NCBI RefSeq assembly: GCF_963675165.1 | Contig: NC_087393.1 | Location: 2,733,502-2,797,501, forward strand | DNA from: Halichondria panicea | Taxonomy: Eukaryota > Porifera > Demospongiae > Suberitida > Halichondriidae | DNA length: 64,000 bases | Direction: 5' to 3' | Part shown: positions 50,901-62,882 of the stretch, piece by piece | How the letters are laid out: each line of letters begins with the position of its first letter | Numbering within the stretch: the first letter of the stretch is position 1 | The notes under the pieces: model-generated | Told to the model about the DNA's origin: nothing | Database searches by the model: none | The model's input: the letters and a program-made list of their open reading frames with translations, nothing else | Program-made: the position numbers and the translations under genes

Positions 50901-53900
50901 TTTTTAACCTAGTATTCAATTAGATAAAAGTCGAACAAGGCTACTGTTTGGCAGCTTCCATGCTCATACATATTACTGTATGGTTTATACATGTAGATCT
51001 ATATTAATTTGTGTTAACAGCCAAGATTTAGCACTTCAGTGCTCTAGATTTTCTTTATCTGTTTCTTACACAACAATTTTTCGTACAGGTCAAACAGCAA
51101 ACATTATCTGATATTGCTGATTCATTGGGGAATCTCAGGGAAAAGCTCATGAATGATTTTAGCAATACCGACTCCAGCTTCACCCAGCAGGTACTTGTGT
51201 GTATAATAATTATGTATGGAATGACATATACCCACTTCTGTTGTCTTTTTACCCCAATAAACTAAATGCATGTTTTGTCAATCTGAATCGCAGTTGTTTA
51301 AGAGCCTAAGAATAATTTTTCTTGTGTTAAGTTGTTAGCAGATAATGGAACTTATATAATACCAATGCTACCTGTCTGTGATTTCATGTGGATGTAGCTT
51401 GCTTCAGTCGTTGAGAAGGTGTCATCTGTTAGAATCGAATTGCAAGCAACTCAAGTTACACTCACTGTGAGTTATAGGTAGTTTGCTTGTGTTTGTCTGG
51501 GTCTGCCTATCTGGTTGTTAAATTGCTGCTTTTACCGTATAGCGGGTAATTTTCGTGGGCAAGTTGACCTCCACAAAAATCCCCCCCCACACAAACGTTG
51601 GAACGCATGCAATTCAGTTGAAAAAAAATTTTTACTCACGAAAATGATCGTTCGAGTAGAACAAATTTTTTACCCCATGAAAATTACCCGCTATACTTGG
51701 TCTCAGTACAGTCTTATTACATGTAATTCTGAATGCGTGGGAGAATACCTTACGTCATGATTGTGGGCTACATATCACCCACCTTCATAAAAATCCTTGC
51801 TACTTCATTTCGTCTATTTGTTTTTGTTACCTTTTTTTTATGCATGAACAATGACAACAGCAAGAAAAAGGAAGGCCTGGGAACGAGGCCATATACAGCA
51901 TGGATAGCTTACACACAAGTTCTAATAGTGGTAGAGTTTGATACATGTTGTCGAATAAAAGCTAAGAAGCATGTAGCTTGCTGCATGTTGGTTTTAGTTA
52001 AACCCGTCTTTAATTTGAGGCACTTAATTGCATTAAACCACGTGAATCTCTTATTGTTATGCCTCGAGGCGTAGCCGCACAAGGGATAATGTAAAGCTGA
52101 CTGTGTGTGTGTCTGTTCCAGCTGTAACTGCTCAACGGTTGCAATGCAACGAAAACTAACAGCTTCTATACGTATTTTGATTCGTGGATTTGCAAACTAA
52201 AACTTCTTTGTCTAGTTTGACTCACAGTAAAGTCTGTTGCAGTCTCTTTAGAATCTTTCGTAGCATCACCTGTTCGTACAAACTTTCTATTCAACTTATG
52301 AATGAACTTATCAACTTAGCCTTTCACTAAAGCGCTAGCTGTTTGTTAGCTACAAGAGTCAGAAAAGAGCTGCAAAAGGCATGCACATACATTGCACTGC
52401 TAGCCTTCAACCTCGTTTAGAGACAATCGGCCTGGAAACAGCCCTTGATTCCATCCCCTTCATTTATTTGACAGGATATGCAATTTAATGTACTTCTATC
52501 CTCTGAACTGTGAAGATCCATTCATCAGGCCATCAGATAGACTTCTGTTTCCTCTTCTATAATGACTGTGTGGTTCAGTGGCAGCAATAATAACATACAC
52601 TTCTTCTATAATTATACACTCTTGAGCGAAAGCAAAACATGGCGAGAGGCATTAGCACAGCGCAGCTTGCAACACTCGTTTTCCTTGCAAAGACTCCAGG
52701 CTTTTTGCGATTACTCTTCTGTGATCCTTGTCTCAGTGTATGACCTATCACTACGGCAATGCCGTTTTCAAAGCTATTCCATAGCTTTAGGTACGTTGAA
52801 CAGTTCTAATATTGTGCGATTCCTAGTTCCTTAAGTTTGATTACCATAATGATGATAAAATTTATAAATCAAGGATCTGCACAGAGGTTAAGTGCACAAT
52901 GGCTGGCAGTGAACAGCTTTGCAGCTACCAAATAGCTAGCGATTTAGTGGGAGGCCAACTCATACATTGAATTGTGCGAACAGATACATAACTCGAAATA
53001 TGTTTTACTTTGCAAATCAAAATCAAAGAGAACGTGTGGCTAAAAACCTATTTATTTTTCGTCCCATAAGGCATTGTATAATCGTTGAGCAGTTACAGTT
53101 AAAATAACCAGACAGACAGACTCACACAATCAAATTTACTGTATTTCTCTTGAGGCGTAACGATATTCTTATATAGTTTAGTTGTGAGACATGCTATGGA
53201 ACCACACGTCAAGCCGAGGGTTTTGCAACCCATAGTGTGTTTGTGTCTGTGTGTCTGTGTGTAGACTGCTACAGCTGCTCAAGGATCAATAACATGCAAA
53301 TAAGAGTTTCTATAGGCTTCTAGTCATGTTTTCTTGGATTTTAATTCGTGGATTTGCAAAATAATGCTTCGTTCTCGAGTTATGCCTAGTTTTGCTTACT
53401 TGGAATGCCATTGCAGCCTTTTCGGAAAAGCGCGTAGCCTAACTTGTTTACCGAGTGTTGCTACTCCATTTAGTAGTTAGCTCTGCACTAGAACGCTAGC
53501 TATTGGTAGCTGCAAGAGTGAGAAGCGAGCTGCAAGGCTCTGCTAATGGCAGTCATTAATTTTAGACTTGAACTTCTGGCATTGATCGTTCTTAACAACA
53601 ATTATGGTCGATCATTACCCACTCTTTGAGTTTGCATGCAGCAAATTAATTAATGCAAAAATGTTCATCATGGCGTACGTATATAAAAGCTATTAGTAGC
53701 TTTATGTTATGTAGCTTTGGCATCTCCACCGAGGCATCAGCACCTGCGGTGCTTTCATTGTGTTAATTAATTGTGACCAATTTACATGGCATTGTAAGTA
53801 TGTTATCTGTTTGTTTCAAGGGCACTTCGAATGATGTAGCAAACATAAAGACTCAGCTTAAAAGGTGAGTTACGTAGTGAATGCAATGCAGTATGCAAGT

Positions 53901-56900
53901 GCATTAAAATGTGTTTTTCCCCAGTCATGAATCGCAATTGAGTGTACTTCAGCGTAGACAGCAGGAGGTTCTTGAGGAGATGTCTCAATTCAAGGCTGAT
54001 GCTCTTGTGAGTTGCATTGTGTGCACCAAAATACCAAAATACATGGTTTTGCATTTTATGTTTCCTTAACTGTCTTAACTAATTCACTTATCAAGTGCAT
54101 TGTGATCTTACAGTGAGCTTTTGAGGTACAATTATACGTAGTGCTCAATAATAATTACACTGCAATTTTCGAGGTATACTGTAGGTTACGTTATAAAAAT
54201 CGCAGCACAAGCATGAGAGTGCTATGCCTTGTGGAGGATGTTTTATTCTGCTCAAGAGTGTTATGAAAGAGGTGTTACTTGATATATAGGGCTGTGTAGC
54301 TGCCTAGTGATGCTAAACACTAGCGGTGTCCAAGCAACTGCATGTATAGGAGCAGTCTGGAATTATTTGCTGTAACATGGATGGTATAGCTTTGTAATGT
54401 TTTGCGTATCAGGATCTCATGTAAAAGAAAAAATGGATTCTGCCATGAATTATCCATGTGGGTTTAGCGTTTGTTAAGAAAACATTATTTGGGGTAAAGT
54501 AAGCATGCGCACGGCACAAAAGGGTACACATGATTCAGCAAAGCATACGCATGACACTGACAAAAGAGGTCACTCTCAGTCATACGTGTATTTACCTCCA
54601 TAATTAAGTGTGTGTCGATCCCTTACATGTATTGCCAAAGCGCTAATGATTAGGAAAGTATCTCAAATTCTACTTAGTGGTGTGCTAATTGTAAATGTAT
54701 GTGTAGATGTGAAAAGTAGGCATTGTATCACTTTAGGTTACAAAGCACAAATTACTTTTGTGACTGTTAGTAGTTAGTATACATAGCTTGTTAAACGACA
54801 GAATTCAAGTTTATCTGTGCAATACAGCCTTGACCAAAATGAATAGCTCAGCAAGCAGCAACAGTACTGAAGAAATTGAAAACATGTTTATATTGTTTGG
54901 AGGACTTGGTGTGGGTATTGTTGGAGTCCCCACTCTACTTCTCGGCGCAATCATTCTACTAGCACTATGCAAGGACAGGAAGGGAAACCAAGCTCTCAAT
55001 GCTGTATTCATAGCTATAACAGTTACTGCCATCCTAGCTGTTATCCCTTCAATCCTCTTTGATGTTAGCCTCATTTCTGGCTATCCGACCTTTGGAAGAT
55101 GCACACCAGTGGAATACACTATTCAGTACACCCTTTCTGGAATCCTTGTTATATTGGTACTGATGTTTACTCTACTGCTTACAATTGTTTTTTATGTCAG
55201 CATTCGTTCAACTGGTCGGTCCTGCTGCAGTCTAAATTTTGTGCGTGGGGTTATAATCTTCATAACATTTTGTACTCTTGGGCAAGGAATTGTCTCTGCT
55301 GGGGTGTATAATGCAACCCCTCAGAAGTTAGTGACAGTTCGAGGCTCTCTCTGTGTCGAAATACCAGATTTAATTGAAAGGGATTTGGAAACTCTTAAAA
55401 GAGCAATTCTCATAGTATCTGTATTATTTTTTTTAATTCCTTTTGCATTGAGTATTCTCTTCGTAGTCTTGACATGTTGGAGAGTGCTAGGGTCCGTTGT
55501 TATAATGGATAAGCGAGTTGTACGTTCTATGCTTGTTTTCCTCATAGCTATGATACTAGCTAACTGTGTGACGAGAATTCCACCATTTGTGATTCAAGTT
55601 ATTTTACTTGGACCAGCAGGCGATCAACAAAGGACCTTCCTTACCGTTTTAATTGGAGTATTGGTGTTACAGTTTCAAGTTCCAGTACTTTTGTTTGTAA
55701 TTTTGGTATTAAACAAGCGAGTAAGAGAAACGTTTTGCAAACTACTACTGAAGATATTCTGCTGTAAAAGGTGCTCTGTTAAAGTGAGCTATTCAAATGA
55801 TTCAAACTATCCAGTTACTTTCAGAAACAATGTGAGTATCAGCTCAGTGGATCACATGACTACTGTAAGCCTTTAAAACTTCCTCATCATGATTTCTACA
55901 TGTTTGCTACATTGTAGAATGCCTCTTTTACTGTATCTATTTGGTTTTTCCTGTGTGTGTTCGTATGTCTCCCCCCCTTTTTGTTTCCTAATAGACGAGT
56001 ATATATACCTTGTAATGATGTATATGTACCTAAGCTGTGTCAGTAGAAACTGGATTATTAGCGCTTACTCGACTATAAGCGTATCTTTATTTTAGACGCA
56101 TGCTCAACTGCAGGCTTTTTATACTCGAATTGAAGCGCTTTTCCAATTATGCGAAGGTTATTAGTGAAATTTTAGTTGTTTATCTATGAGCTAGTTAGCT
56201 TGTACAGTGCATGATAGGTATATAGCTGGTGATATCCATCTGGAAGGACTCTCGGGGCATGCTGTTACCTTGTCCGATCATGCTGAGAGAATTTGAGACA
56301 TAGGTGAGGTCCTTTTATTCCAAGTTCCTGATCAATATGAATGTTTTTATAATAATTTAAATGATGTAAATGAACTGTAACATAATAGATCCCGTTAGGG
56401 TTGCCTGCTTGCCTTGCTTGCTCACTTTCTAGCCAGCTTGCGAGTCAGCTCTCATCACAGAGACATCCAGTTGCTGGGTGGGGCTCAAAATTACTACATT
56501 ATAGGCGCATTCTCGAATAGAGATCTGCTATTGACCCCAAAAGCGCATGCACTAATAATCCAGTTTCTACGGTAATTTATCTAGTGTCCACAATTGATGA
56601 CTAAATCATTATCATTATTTTGCAGTTGCCTCGTTAATAACTGTAGAGTTTTTCCATTAAGTACTATTTACACATTGCCCATAATAATTTATATTCTGTT
56701 TGTCAATAATTATTATTATTATGAACCAGGACAGAAAACCAAATTTAGCTTAGTGCTTCAATCACTAATAGTGTCCGCTGACTTAGCAGTTATAACCAAA
56801 CATCTTGGCATCAGTATAACTATTTCAACTTGTTGCTGAAACATTGCTAGGCTTTTGTTACTTAGAATTCTTTGGGGAATTAATTTTGTGTTGTCTTATA

Positions 56901-59900
56901 CCCGAGGTGCGCGTGGGCGGCCATGGGTATAATAATCCGTTGGTTTGTTTGTTTGTTTGTGATGATGGTGTCATGGATAGCCTTCACACAACAAGTACTC
57001 CCTTGCATGTGATCTGACATGTGTCATGAGAGGGTCTGGCATTTAGAGTCACTTTTCTTGGTTCAGATGTTAAAAATTGACATCTACAATCAGATTCGCA
57101 AGAATGCAATTAAACTGTCACATGACTCACCTCACAGAGGAGGTTGGTAGTACTTGACCTTTGTCGTTTTTAAAACTATGCCAATAGGATGGCTAACTCT
57201 CCTCTGGCCTCGAGACTATAATGGAACAGGGTCCCTAAATAGAAAGCTAGAATTGTGGTTTGTTGCTTCTTTAACTGTATGGTAATCGTTGCTTGTGTAT
57301 TGAAAGTATAATTATGGTGTGGTAGACATTGTTTGAGTAGAGGTCCAAGAGACTGCTATATGTACGTATTCTGACTATCTCGGACCAAATCGGTGTCCAA
57401 CAATGTTACATGATAATAACAGGAATAACAATTACTGTATTACTAGAATGTTTTGCGAGCATCAAATTTGCGAGGGTTGATCAATTCGCAACAATAAAAT
57501 TACTAGTAAATACACATAATCCTTGCCAAAACACGATAGTTACATCGCAAAGCGTCAGCATTTTTTCTGATTTGGCTCATTCGCAAACAAGGTTCACCAG
57601 CAAAATATTCTAGTAATACGGTATGGCATTTTATTTGCACATTTATAATGTGCAAATGGAGATTGCTATATGCTACAAGTGACAATTACGTCTTTCCATA
57701 ATCTTGTAGGGTCGTATCATCTCTTTGGAAAAGCTATCTCAGGGAAAAATCAATGCTGAACAAGTTAGTTGAACTTCTACCGGCTCAAAAACATGTGCAC
57801 ACAATGCACTAATATAATAATTATTGATGTGCTTTTTCTGCTTCTCTTGATTCAGGCAATCACAATTTTCAATGAAGAGCTTGACAAGGTGTGGGTTGCA
57901 ACATTATTAATATGCGTGGAAGGCATCAATTTTATTTGTATATACAATTTCATGGTCTGTACGTGCTATGTTTATAGAATAATTCGTTACTACAAGAATG
58001 ATAATTATATGATCTGTAGACGCTTGCTAAAGAAGATAGTGCCCTCAGACTGTGGCTTACTCAGAATGTTGCTTCAGCTGAAAGATTGCAAGTGAGGTTT
58101 TTAAGAATTTTGTTTTTGCCTTGAAACTTGTTTATTTTCAGGGACTTACTGATCAAATGAATGGTCTTAAAGAACAATGTGTTGGTTAGTTGTTGACTAT
58201 GTGTGTGTGTGTGTGTGCGTGCGTGCGCGCGCGCGCGTGCGTGTGATTAATAAAATGTTCTTCTTTTCCAGATTCACCACCTGGTGGATTGTCAAAAACT
58301 GTAAGTTAATAATAAACAAGTGTGTATGGCAGCTTACATGTAGATAGATTTTCACAGGGTACACTGTTATGTTACCAATATAATTATGTACTTACTGTAC
58401 AGGATGTTGAAGAGGTTATCCGTATGTCGTTGGAGAGATACAGCGCTGACAGGATTGCGAAATTTGACTTTGCCCTTGAAAATTCTGGAGGCAGTGTTCT
58501 TCTTGACAAGTGCTCACCCACATTCCCTCAAAGTCTGTCTAGTGTGCATCTGTTTGGAATTCCACTCTGGTATATATCTGGAACACCCAAAATTATCATC
58601 CAGGTTAGTGCTCATAATGCCTTGGCGCGTAGAAGCAGAGGAACTTTCCAGCTGTAACTGCTCAATGGTGAAATTCGAGTTCAAGTATATGTAAGCGTTT
58701 TTATAGGCTTCTTGTCACATTTTCTTAGATTACAAATCGTGGATTTCCAAAATAAAAGCTACGTTCTTGAGTCATTGGCAGTGTTACTTACATCAAAGAC
58801 TGTTACAGTCTCTTCAGGTATTTCTTTAAGTACAATCCTGCATTAGAGCACTAGCTACAACAGTGGGAGATGACCATAATATTATTATGCTAAAAATGAT
58901 GCCAAAAGTACTAAGTCTAAATTAGAGGCTGCTGCATCAGTAGAGCCTTGCAGCTCTCTTCTCACTCTTGCAATTAATAGCTAGCGTTCTAGTGCAGACT
59001 TAACTACTAAGTAGAGTTGCAACACTCCGTGGACAAGTTTTGCTACGCACTCTTCTGAAAGGCTACAATGGCTACAATGGCATTCCAAGTAAGCAAAATA
59101 ATTATGTCGAAACCAAGCAAATTAAACTATGACTAGAAGCCTATAGAAACTCTTACTTGCACTTCATTGATCCTTGAGCAGTTGTAGCAGTCTACACAGA
59201 CAGACACACACACACGAACAAACACACTACCGTATACCTCACTTGCACATGCAATAATCATAGCAGCAAGTAACCTTAACTGCACTGACTTATGATTTCT
59301 TTGTTTTAGCCTGAAGTATATCCAGGAGATTGCTGGGCACTAAACGGAACATCTGGATATGCCACAATCCAGGTGTGTAACTTTTGATTTACAGTACTTC
59401 CAATCCGTGGTTTCATTGTGTGTAGTTGTGTAAGACATGTATATTATTCAGCTGAAGGGAAGCGTATTGGTGACAGAAGTGACAATAGAGCATATCCCTA
59501 AAACTCTTTCGCCATCTGAGAAATTGGACAGTGCTCCGAAAGACTTCTCCGTATATGTAAGTACAACATTACATAATGTGTTCGCAATCAACTTTTGTGT
59601 CTTGTATTAGGGAATGTCATCAGAAGGAGATGAAGACGGTGCACACCTTGGCCGATTCTCTTACGACATTGATGGACCTGCCATTCAGATGTTCAACGTA
59701 CAAGTAAGTTTAACTTATTGTTATTATCCCAAGGTCCACGTAGGCAGCCGATCAGTATCATAATGTCTATCTGTTTTTGTTCAGTATGCTCTCCTGGCTG
59801 CTAAATACTAAATACTGTGTTTGTAGTATGGATAGACTAACATCAGAGGAGGTTGGCCACGCGTCATCAATCATGTGACATTCCTAAGGTCTCTGCTCAC

Positions 59901-61707
59901 GTTACCATAGATACCGAATAACTGTAATAAAAAAGTTATGGATACTCTTGCTTTGCTGACTTGTAACACCGGACTAGCTGTGTCTGTTGTCTGGCTGGAC
60001 CAAGATTAGCTAGACTATAGGGTAGAGTATAGTTTAGCAGTGCTGTATGAAGCTTGCATTGTACTGGCTGTCAAGAATCTAGTAAACACTGTATGCACTG
60101 ATAACTCGCCAGAATAAAGGGGATCGGTGGGGATCGGGTTGGTTAATGAAAGTTTTATATCAAAAGAAGCCAGCGAGGCACATAAAGTTTGCCTTCAGTC
60201 TCTAATGACCGTGCAACACCAGCTAAAAGTTTACATAGAACTCATTTGTCAATTTTTGTGCCAGCTCAGCAAAAAAAGTGGTGCACGTGATCGTGTCCAA
60301 CCTCCTCTGGACTAACATAGTGCGGTGACATGTGCTGACATTGCAATTAGTTTTCAAATGACTCACTGGGGAACGGAAATGCTGCTGCCACGCCCATTAT
60401 ACAATCAATTGTGCTTGAACAGTTTTAGCTAACAAGCTACTTGAGCTGTACGTAAGCTTGCAGATTGGCTATAGCTTGATGTATGGTCACAAGAGTATGC
60501 GGGAACTAGTGTGTCATATCCGAAGCGTGGATGTTATTACATTATGGCAGTACCAGGTTTGAGCTGGAGTCACGTGCCCTTCGTACCGAGGTTGGGGGTC
60601 TCGTGACTGTGGTTAGGTTTTGGGGGAATACTGAGAAGAGGGACCCCCGCTGTTGTTTAGCCCCCCCCCCCCCACTGGTAATCACATCATAGGATGGAAA
60701 GAAGTGGTCAGAGTTTCTGAAAGGGAGGGTGGGAGGCTCAAAGTTGAGCAGTCAGTAGTAGCTTTTGCAGCTGTACTTTGTACATGTAAAAGAGTGGGTC
60801 ACGCATGCACGAGATAGATGGCCACGCCCTTGCGGCTCTATAACCGAGATAAGGCCGCAATTAGGATGTTTCCTCGTTAACTACGTTTAACCTACATTTT
60901 ACATGGTTGCACTGTACAGTACAATGCAGACCATAGATGAACCCCACACTAGTCTCATGAACAGCTGCTATTTTGGGAAGGCACTCTTGTTACAGTTTTT
61001 GAGTTGATGACCTTGAAGGCAGTAGAACTGCATGTTGCTCAACGCTTTTGCACAAACCAAGCAGGGGTCCTTGGGCACAAAGTTAACACAAATCCATTGA
61101 AGTACAGTATGCACGTTGTTGATCTTGCACACACACACACACACTGTAAAAAATGGTGTGTGGTTTTCACGCAAGTGCGTGACTATTGTGGCAATATCAA
61201 GAGAAAACGCACATTTGTCACAATAGTCACGCATGAAAACCACACATCATTTTTACAGTCACATGTATATAGCCTCGTCTCTTTTCTTCAATAGAATGAA
61301 AGGAACAAAATAGTCTGGTATTGATAGTATCTGAGCGTGGTTGACAAGATTTATGTGTAAGTTTACGGTCACAACAAGCCCCACTCAACCACCCAGATAC
61401 AATCAATACCAGACCTCTTTTTTTCCTTTTGTTGCATTAAAGAAAATCAGCCTGGCAAGGTTAGTACATAATTATATAGTGAGCTTAGAGTAAACATTCA
61501 TTCAAAGTGCAAGCCTGTAGTATACAGTGTACAATCAACCAATGTGATGTTTGATTTATGCCATTGTAATGAACCACTTTTTGTCTGTCCCCTGTGCAGG
61601 CTACCGATGCTTACTACGAGATTATTCGTTTCACATTTGAAAGCAACCACGGAGACCCTGCTTACACCTGTATATACCGTGTTCGTGTGCATGGCCGCTC
61701 AAATTAG
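44991..61707 (+). CDS. SUN2: SUN-domain nuclear envelope protein (SUN1/2 type), 23 exons
   Basis: Exons: 44991-45019, 45120-45403, 46230-46367, 47561-47672, 47733-47760, 47884-47953, 48149-48321, 48453-48554, 49634-49759, 51089-51190, 51398-51466, 53821-53864, 53925-54006, 57710-57763, 57856-57888, 58020-58091, 58142-58184, 58272-58300, 58403-58603, 59310-59372, 59452-59556, 59611-59703, 61600-61707; 2,160 nt, 719 residues (human SUN2 has 717). Residues 1-150 are the basic, Ser-rich nucleoplasmic part. Hydrophobic helices follow in exons 4 and 6 (GHYLFLLFLLTAVVLFLI). Residues 221-530 form a coiled coil. The SUN domain begins near residue 531 (FALENSGGSVLLDKC, LFGIPLWYISGTPKIIIQ, GDCWALNG, IEHIPKTLSP, APKDFSVYG, LGRFSYDIDG, YTCIYRVRVHG). 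It bridges lamina and cytoskeleton by binding KASH proteins. The gene symbol is by family; it may be co-orthologous to SUN1 and SUN2. Confidence 0.93.
45838..46100 (-). mobile_element. Truncated GCCTCGAGGC-family repeat
   Basis: Shares CTTTGCAGCTCTTTTCTAAC, AGCTAGCGCTTTAGTGGC and the CACACACACACCGTCA-like tail with 10321-10692. It lies in SUN intron 2. Confidence 0.6.
46553..46735. mobile_element. TATAGCGGGTAATTTTCGTG MITE copy
   Basis: The left end GTATAGCGGGTAATTTTCGT and the right CACGAAAAACGGTACT are diverged inverted ends. Same family as 27340-27555. Confidence 0.65.
46862..47493. mobile_element. 630-bp element with about 60-bp terminal inverted repeats
   Basis: The left tip has TCGCGAGCAGCCGTCGAAGG and GTCTGGTCAAACC; the right tip carries the reverse complement (GGTTCGACCAGACG, TGACGGCTGCTCGCGAGACT). 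The interior is AT-rich and non-coding. One related arm lies near 24978. The element lies in SUN intron 3. Confidence 0.75.
48570..49205. repeat. Dispersed repeat shared with viperin intron 4
   Basis: AAAGGGTCGCTACAATAGAA and CTCCAGTCTGGTTTAG with TGAGTTGCTGTGCTAGACAG also occur at 21213-21480. It begins near a CCATGGCGCGTAGGCGGCCT motif. No terminal repeats are defined. It lies in SUN intron 8. Confidence 0.6.
49217..49427. mobile_element. TATAGC(G/T)GGTAATTT MITE copy with C-run
   Basis: Starts CCGTATAGCTGGTAATTTCC and ends AAAATTACCGGCTATACGG. A run of about 17 C near 49390 lies inside the right end. Confidence 0.65.
50550..50642. repeat. Segment shared with the last GRB2 intron
   Basis: TTTATGGTATGGGAAACAGC followed by TACAACACAACCAAGTTTTA and CATGTTCACACACATTGAGC matches 41100-41165, except that ACCAAGTTTT is doubled here. 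Confidence 0.8.
51535..51697. mobile_element. TATAGCGGGTAATTTTCGTG MITE copy
   Basis: Ends CCGTATAGCGGGTAATTTTC and GAAAATTACCCGCTATAC are inverted. It lies in SUN intron 11. Confidence 0.75.
52058..52385 (+). mobile_element. GCCTCGAGGCGTAGCCGC-family repeat
   Basis: Starts TTATGCCTCGAGGCGTAGCC, contains GTAAAGCTGACTGTGTGTGT and CTAAAGCGCTAGCTGTTTGT, and is the inverted counterpart of 10321-10692. Confidence 0.7.
52906..53165 (-). mobile_element. Diverged GCCTCGAGGC-family repeat
   Basis: GCAGCTACCAAATAGCTAGC and CTCTTGAGGCGTAAC match the family loosely. SUN intron 11. Confidence 0.5.
53230..53759 (+). mobile_element. TGCCTCGGTG-family element lacking its left tip
   Basis: Matches 38251-38794 from GTGTGTTTGTGTCTGTG through CACCTGCGGTGCTTTCATTG. 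The left tip is replaced by other sequence. It ends 61 bp before SUN exon 12. Confidence 0.75.
54839..55876 (+). CDS. Intronless seven-helix receptor nested in a SUN intron
   Basis: A 345-residue frame from ATG at 54839. The short N-terminus has NSS and NST glycosylation sites. Seven hydrophobic segments follow, for example GVGIVGVPTLLLGAIILLAL, ILVILVLMFTLLLTIVFYV, VIIFITFCTLGQGIVSAGV and AILIVSVLFFLIPFALSILF. Cys residues at the start of helix 3 (FGRCTP) and in the second outer loop (SLCVEI) can form the usual disulfide. Helix 7 is followed by a basic Cys-rich segment (KIFCCKRC) fit for palmitoylation. There is no DRY at the end of helix 3 (FYVSIRST) and no NPxxY, so it is a divergent rhodopsin-like receptor. 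Ligand unknown. It lies in the same orientation inside the 3.7-kb SUN intron 54007-57709. Confidence 0.82.
   Translation: MNSSASSNSTEEIENMFILFGGLGVGIVGVPTLLLGAIILLALCKDRKGNQALNAVFIAITVTAILAVIPSILFDVSLISGYPTFGRCTPVEYTIQYTLSGILVILVLMFTLLLTIVFYVSIRSTGRSCCSLNFVRGVIIFITFCTLGQGIVSAGVYNATPQKLVTVRGSLCVEIPDLIERDLETLKRAILIVSVLFFLIPFALSILFVVLTCWRVLGSVVIMDKRVVRSMLVFLIAMILANCVTRIPPFVIQVILLGPAGDQQRTFLTVLIGVLVLQFQVPVLLFVILVLNKRVRETFCKLLLKIFCCKRCSVKVSYSNDSNYPVTFRNNVSISSVDHMTTVSL
56044..56572 (-). mobile_element. MITE, inverted copy of the 10937-11394 element
   Basis: Tips GTAGAAACTGGATTATTAGC and AATAATCCAGTTTCTAC. The interior matches the other copy in opposite orientation (GATATCCATCTGGAAGGACT versus its complement). 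It lies 170 bp after the nested receptor stop. Confidence 0.85.
57431..57622. mobile_element. MITE with ends ATTACTAGAATGTTTTGC
   Basis: Left TGTATTACTAGAATGTTTTG and right AAATATTCTAGTAATACGG are inverted. Second copy of the 22111-22318 family; it ends about 90 bp before SUN exon 14. Confidence 0.75.
58200..58243. repeat. (GT)n/(GC)n microsatellite in a SUN intron
   Basis: Alternating purine-pyrimidine tract running from GTGTGTGTGTG into GCGTGCGCGCGCGCGCGTGCG, capable of Z-DNA, between SUN exons 17 and 18. Confidence 0.9.
58864..59265 (-). mobile_element. Diverged TGCCTCGGTG-family fragment
   Basis: TGCAGCTCTCTTCTCACTCT, GCGTTCTAGTGCAGACTTAA and CAGTCTACACAGACAGACAC match the reverse copy at 28951-29488. 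It ends at CCTCACTTGCACATGCAATA. SUN intron 19. Confidence 0.6.
61144..61258. mobile_element. 115-bp palindromic repeat
   Basis: CTGTAAAAAATGGTGTGTGG and TTTTCACGC on the left mirror GCATGAAAACCACACATCAT and TTTTTACAG on the right, next to a (CA)n run. SUN last intron. Confidence 0.7.
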
Positions 61708-62228
61708 AGAGAGATGTACGTACATGCTCAATCACCCTTAGCCGTGCTATAGTGTACGTAAAGACCCTTCATCTTTAGTTTGGAACTACCGATTTGCACT
61801 TGTTTACATGACTATGTTTCTAGCTCATTTATCAACCTTTTACCTTACATTTACCGTATTTTGTTTGTGCACTAAGTCTTTTTGATGTAATTGTGGCAAG
61901 TTAAAGTTAATGCTCTAGTACATGTAGTTGGTTCTCATATCATCAAGAAGCTGCTTGTCTATAAACTCATTCATGTTGTATGCGATAGCTATTGCGTATA
62001 ATTATATAGGTCACTCTGTGAATGTGGTTCTGTTGGGAGAAGCACTTTCTAGTATAACTATTTATATCGATTTGGGGATCATGTTCTGTTATCCAAAATA
62101 TTATCCAATCCTCAACTCAACAGTCATGTTTATATAAACAATAAGTTGAATGTTATAGAAGAAGGTAGATCTACTTCCTCCTGTTTAATAATTTATCAAT
62201 AATTATTATTAAATGGTAGATATTGAAG

Positions 62229-62375
62229 ATGTGTTTGTCTAGATATTTTCTCATCTTTCTTGGTCTGCTGCTAACTGCTTCACTTCTGGGTCAGTCTGCT
62301 AATGAAGAGTGTTCTCTGTTTATGGGTGTAATGTTTCCTCCATCATGCACCCTTAGCTGTGCTATAATAGTGTAG
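62229..62375 (+). pseudogene. Truncated duplicate of the receptor first exon
   Basis: Copy A carries an ATG and signal peptide (MCLSRYFLIFLGLLLTASLL) nearly the same as the real gene at 62883. The match stops at MFPP, where the duplication joint follows. The frame then runs into copied intergenic sequence and stops at TAG 62373-62375 after 48 residues. It cannot encode a receptor, but could still be transcribed from the duplicated promoter. Confidence 0.85.
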
Positions 62376-62450
62376 TAAAGACCCTTCATCTTTAGTTTGG
62401 AACTACCAACTTGCATGACTATGTTTCTAGCTCATTTATCAACCTTTTAC

Positions 62451-62491
62451 CATAGATACTATAAATTACAATGTAATTTATAGTATCTATG
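62451..62491. mobile_element. 41-bp perfect palindrome inserted with target duplication
   Basis: CATAGATACTATAAATTACA, one A, then the exact complement. It is flanked by direct repeats CTTTTAC (62444-62450 and 62492-62498). Copy A of the surrounding duplication has the unoccupied site (CCTTTTACCTTACATTT). Confidence 0.85.
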
Positions 62492-62882
62492 CTTTTACCT
62501 TACATTTACGTGTTTTTTGTGTGCACTAAGTCTTGGCAAGTTAAAGTTAATGCTCTAGAGTAAAGTATCAATCATTATCAATTACTCTAGTATATGTAAG
62601 TTGGTTCTCATATCATCAAGAAGCTGCTTGTCAATTCATGTTGTATGCATAGCTATTGCATATAATTATATAGGCCACTCTATAGCTGTGAATGTGGTTC
62701 TGTTGGGAGAAGCACTTTCCAGTATATTTACATCGATTTGGGGATCCTGTTCTGTTATCAACTCAAGGTACATGCAGTCATGTTTACATAAACAATCAGT
62801 TGAATGTTATAGAAAAGTATAAGAAGGTACTTCCTCCCTGTTTAATAATTTACCAATAATTATTAAATTGTAGATATTGAAG

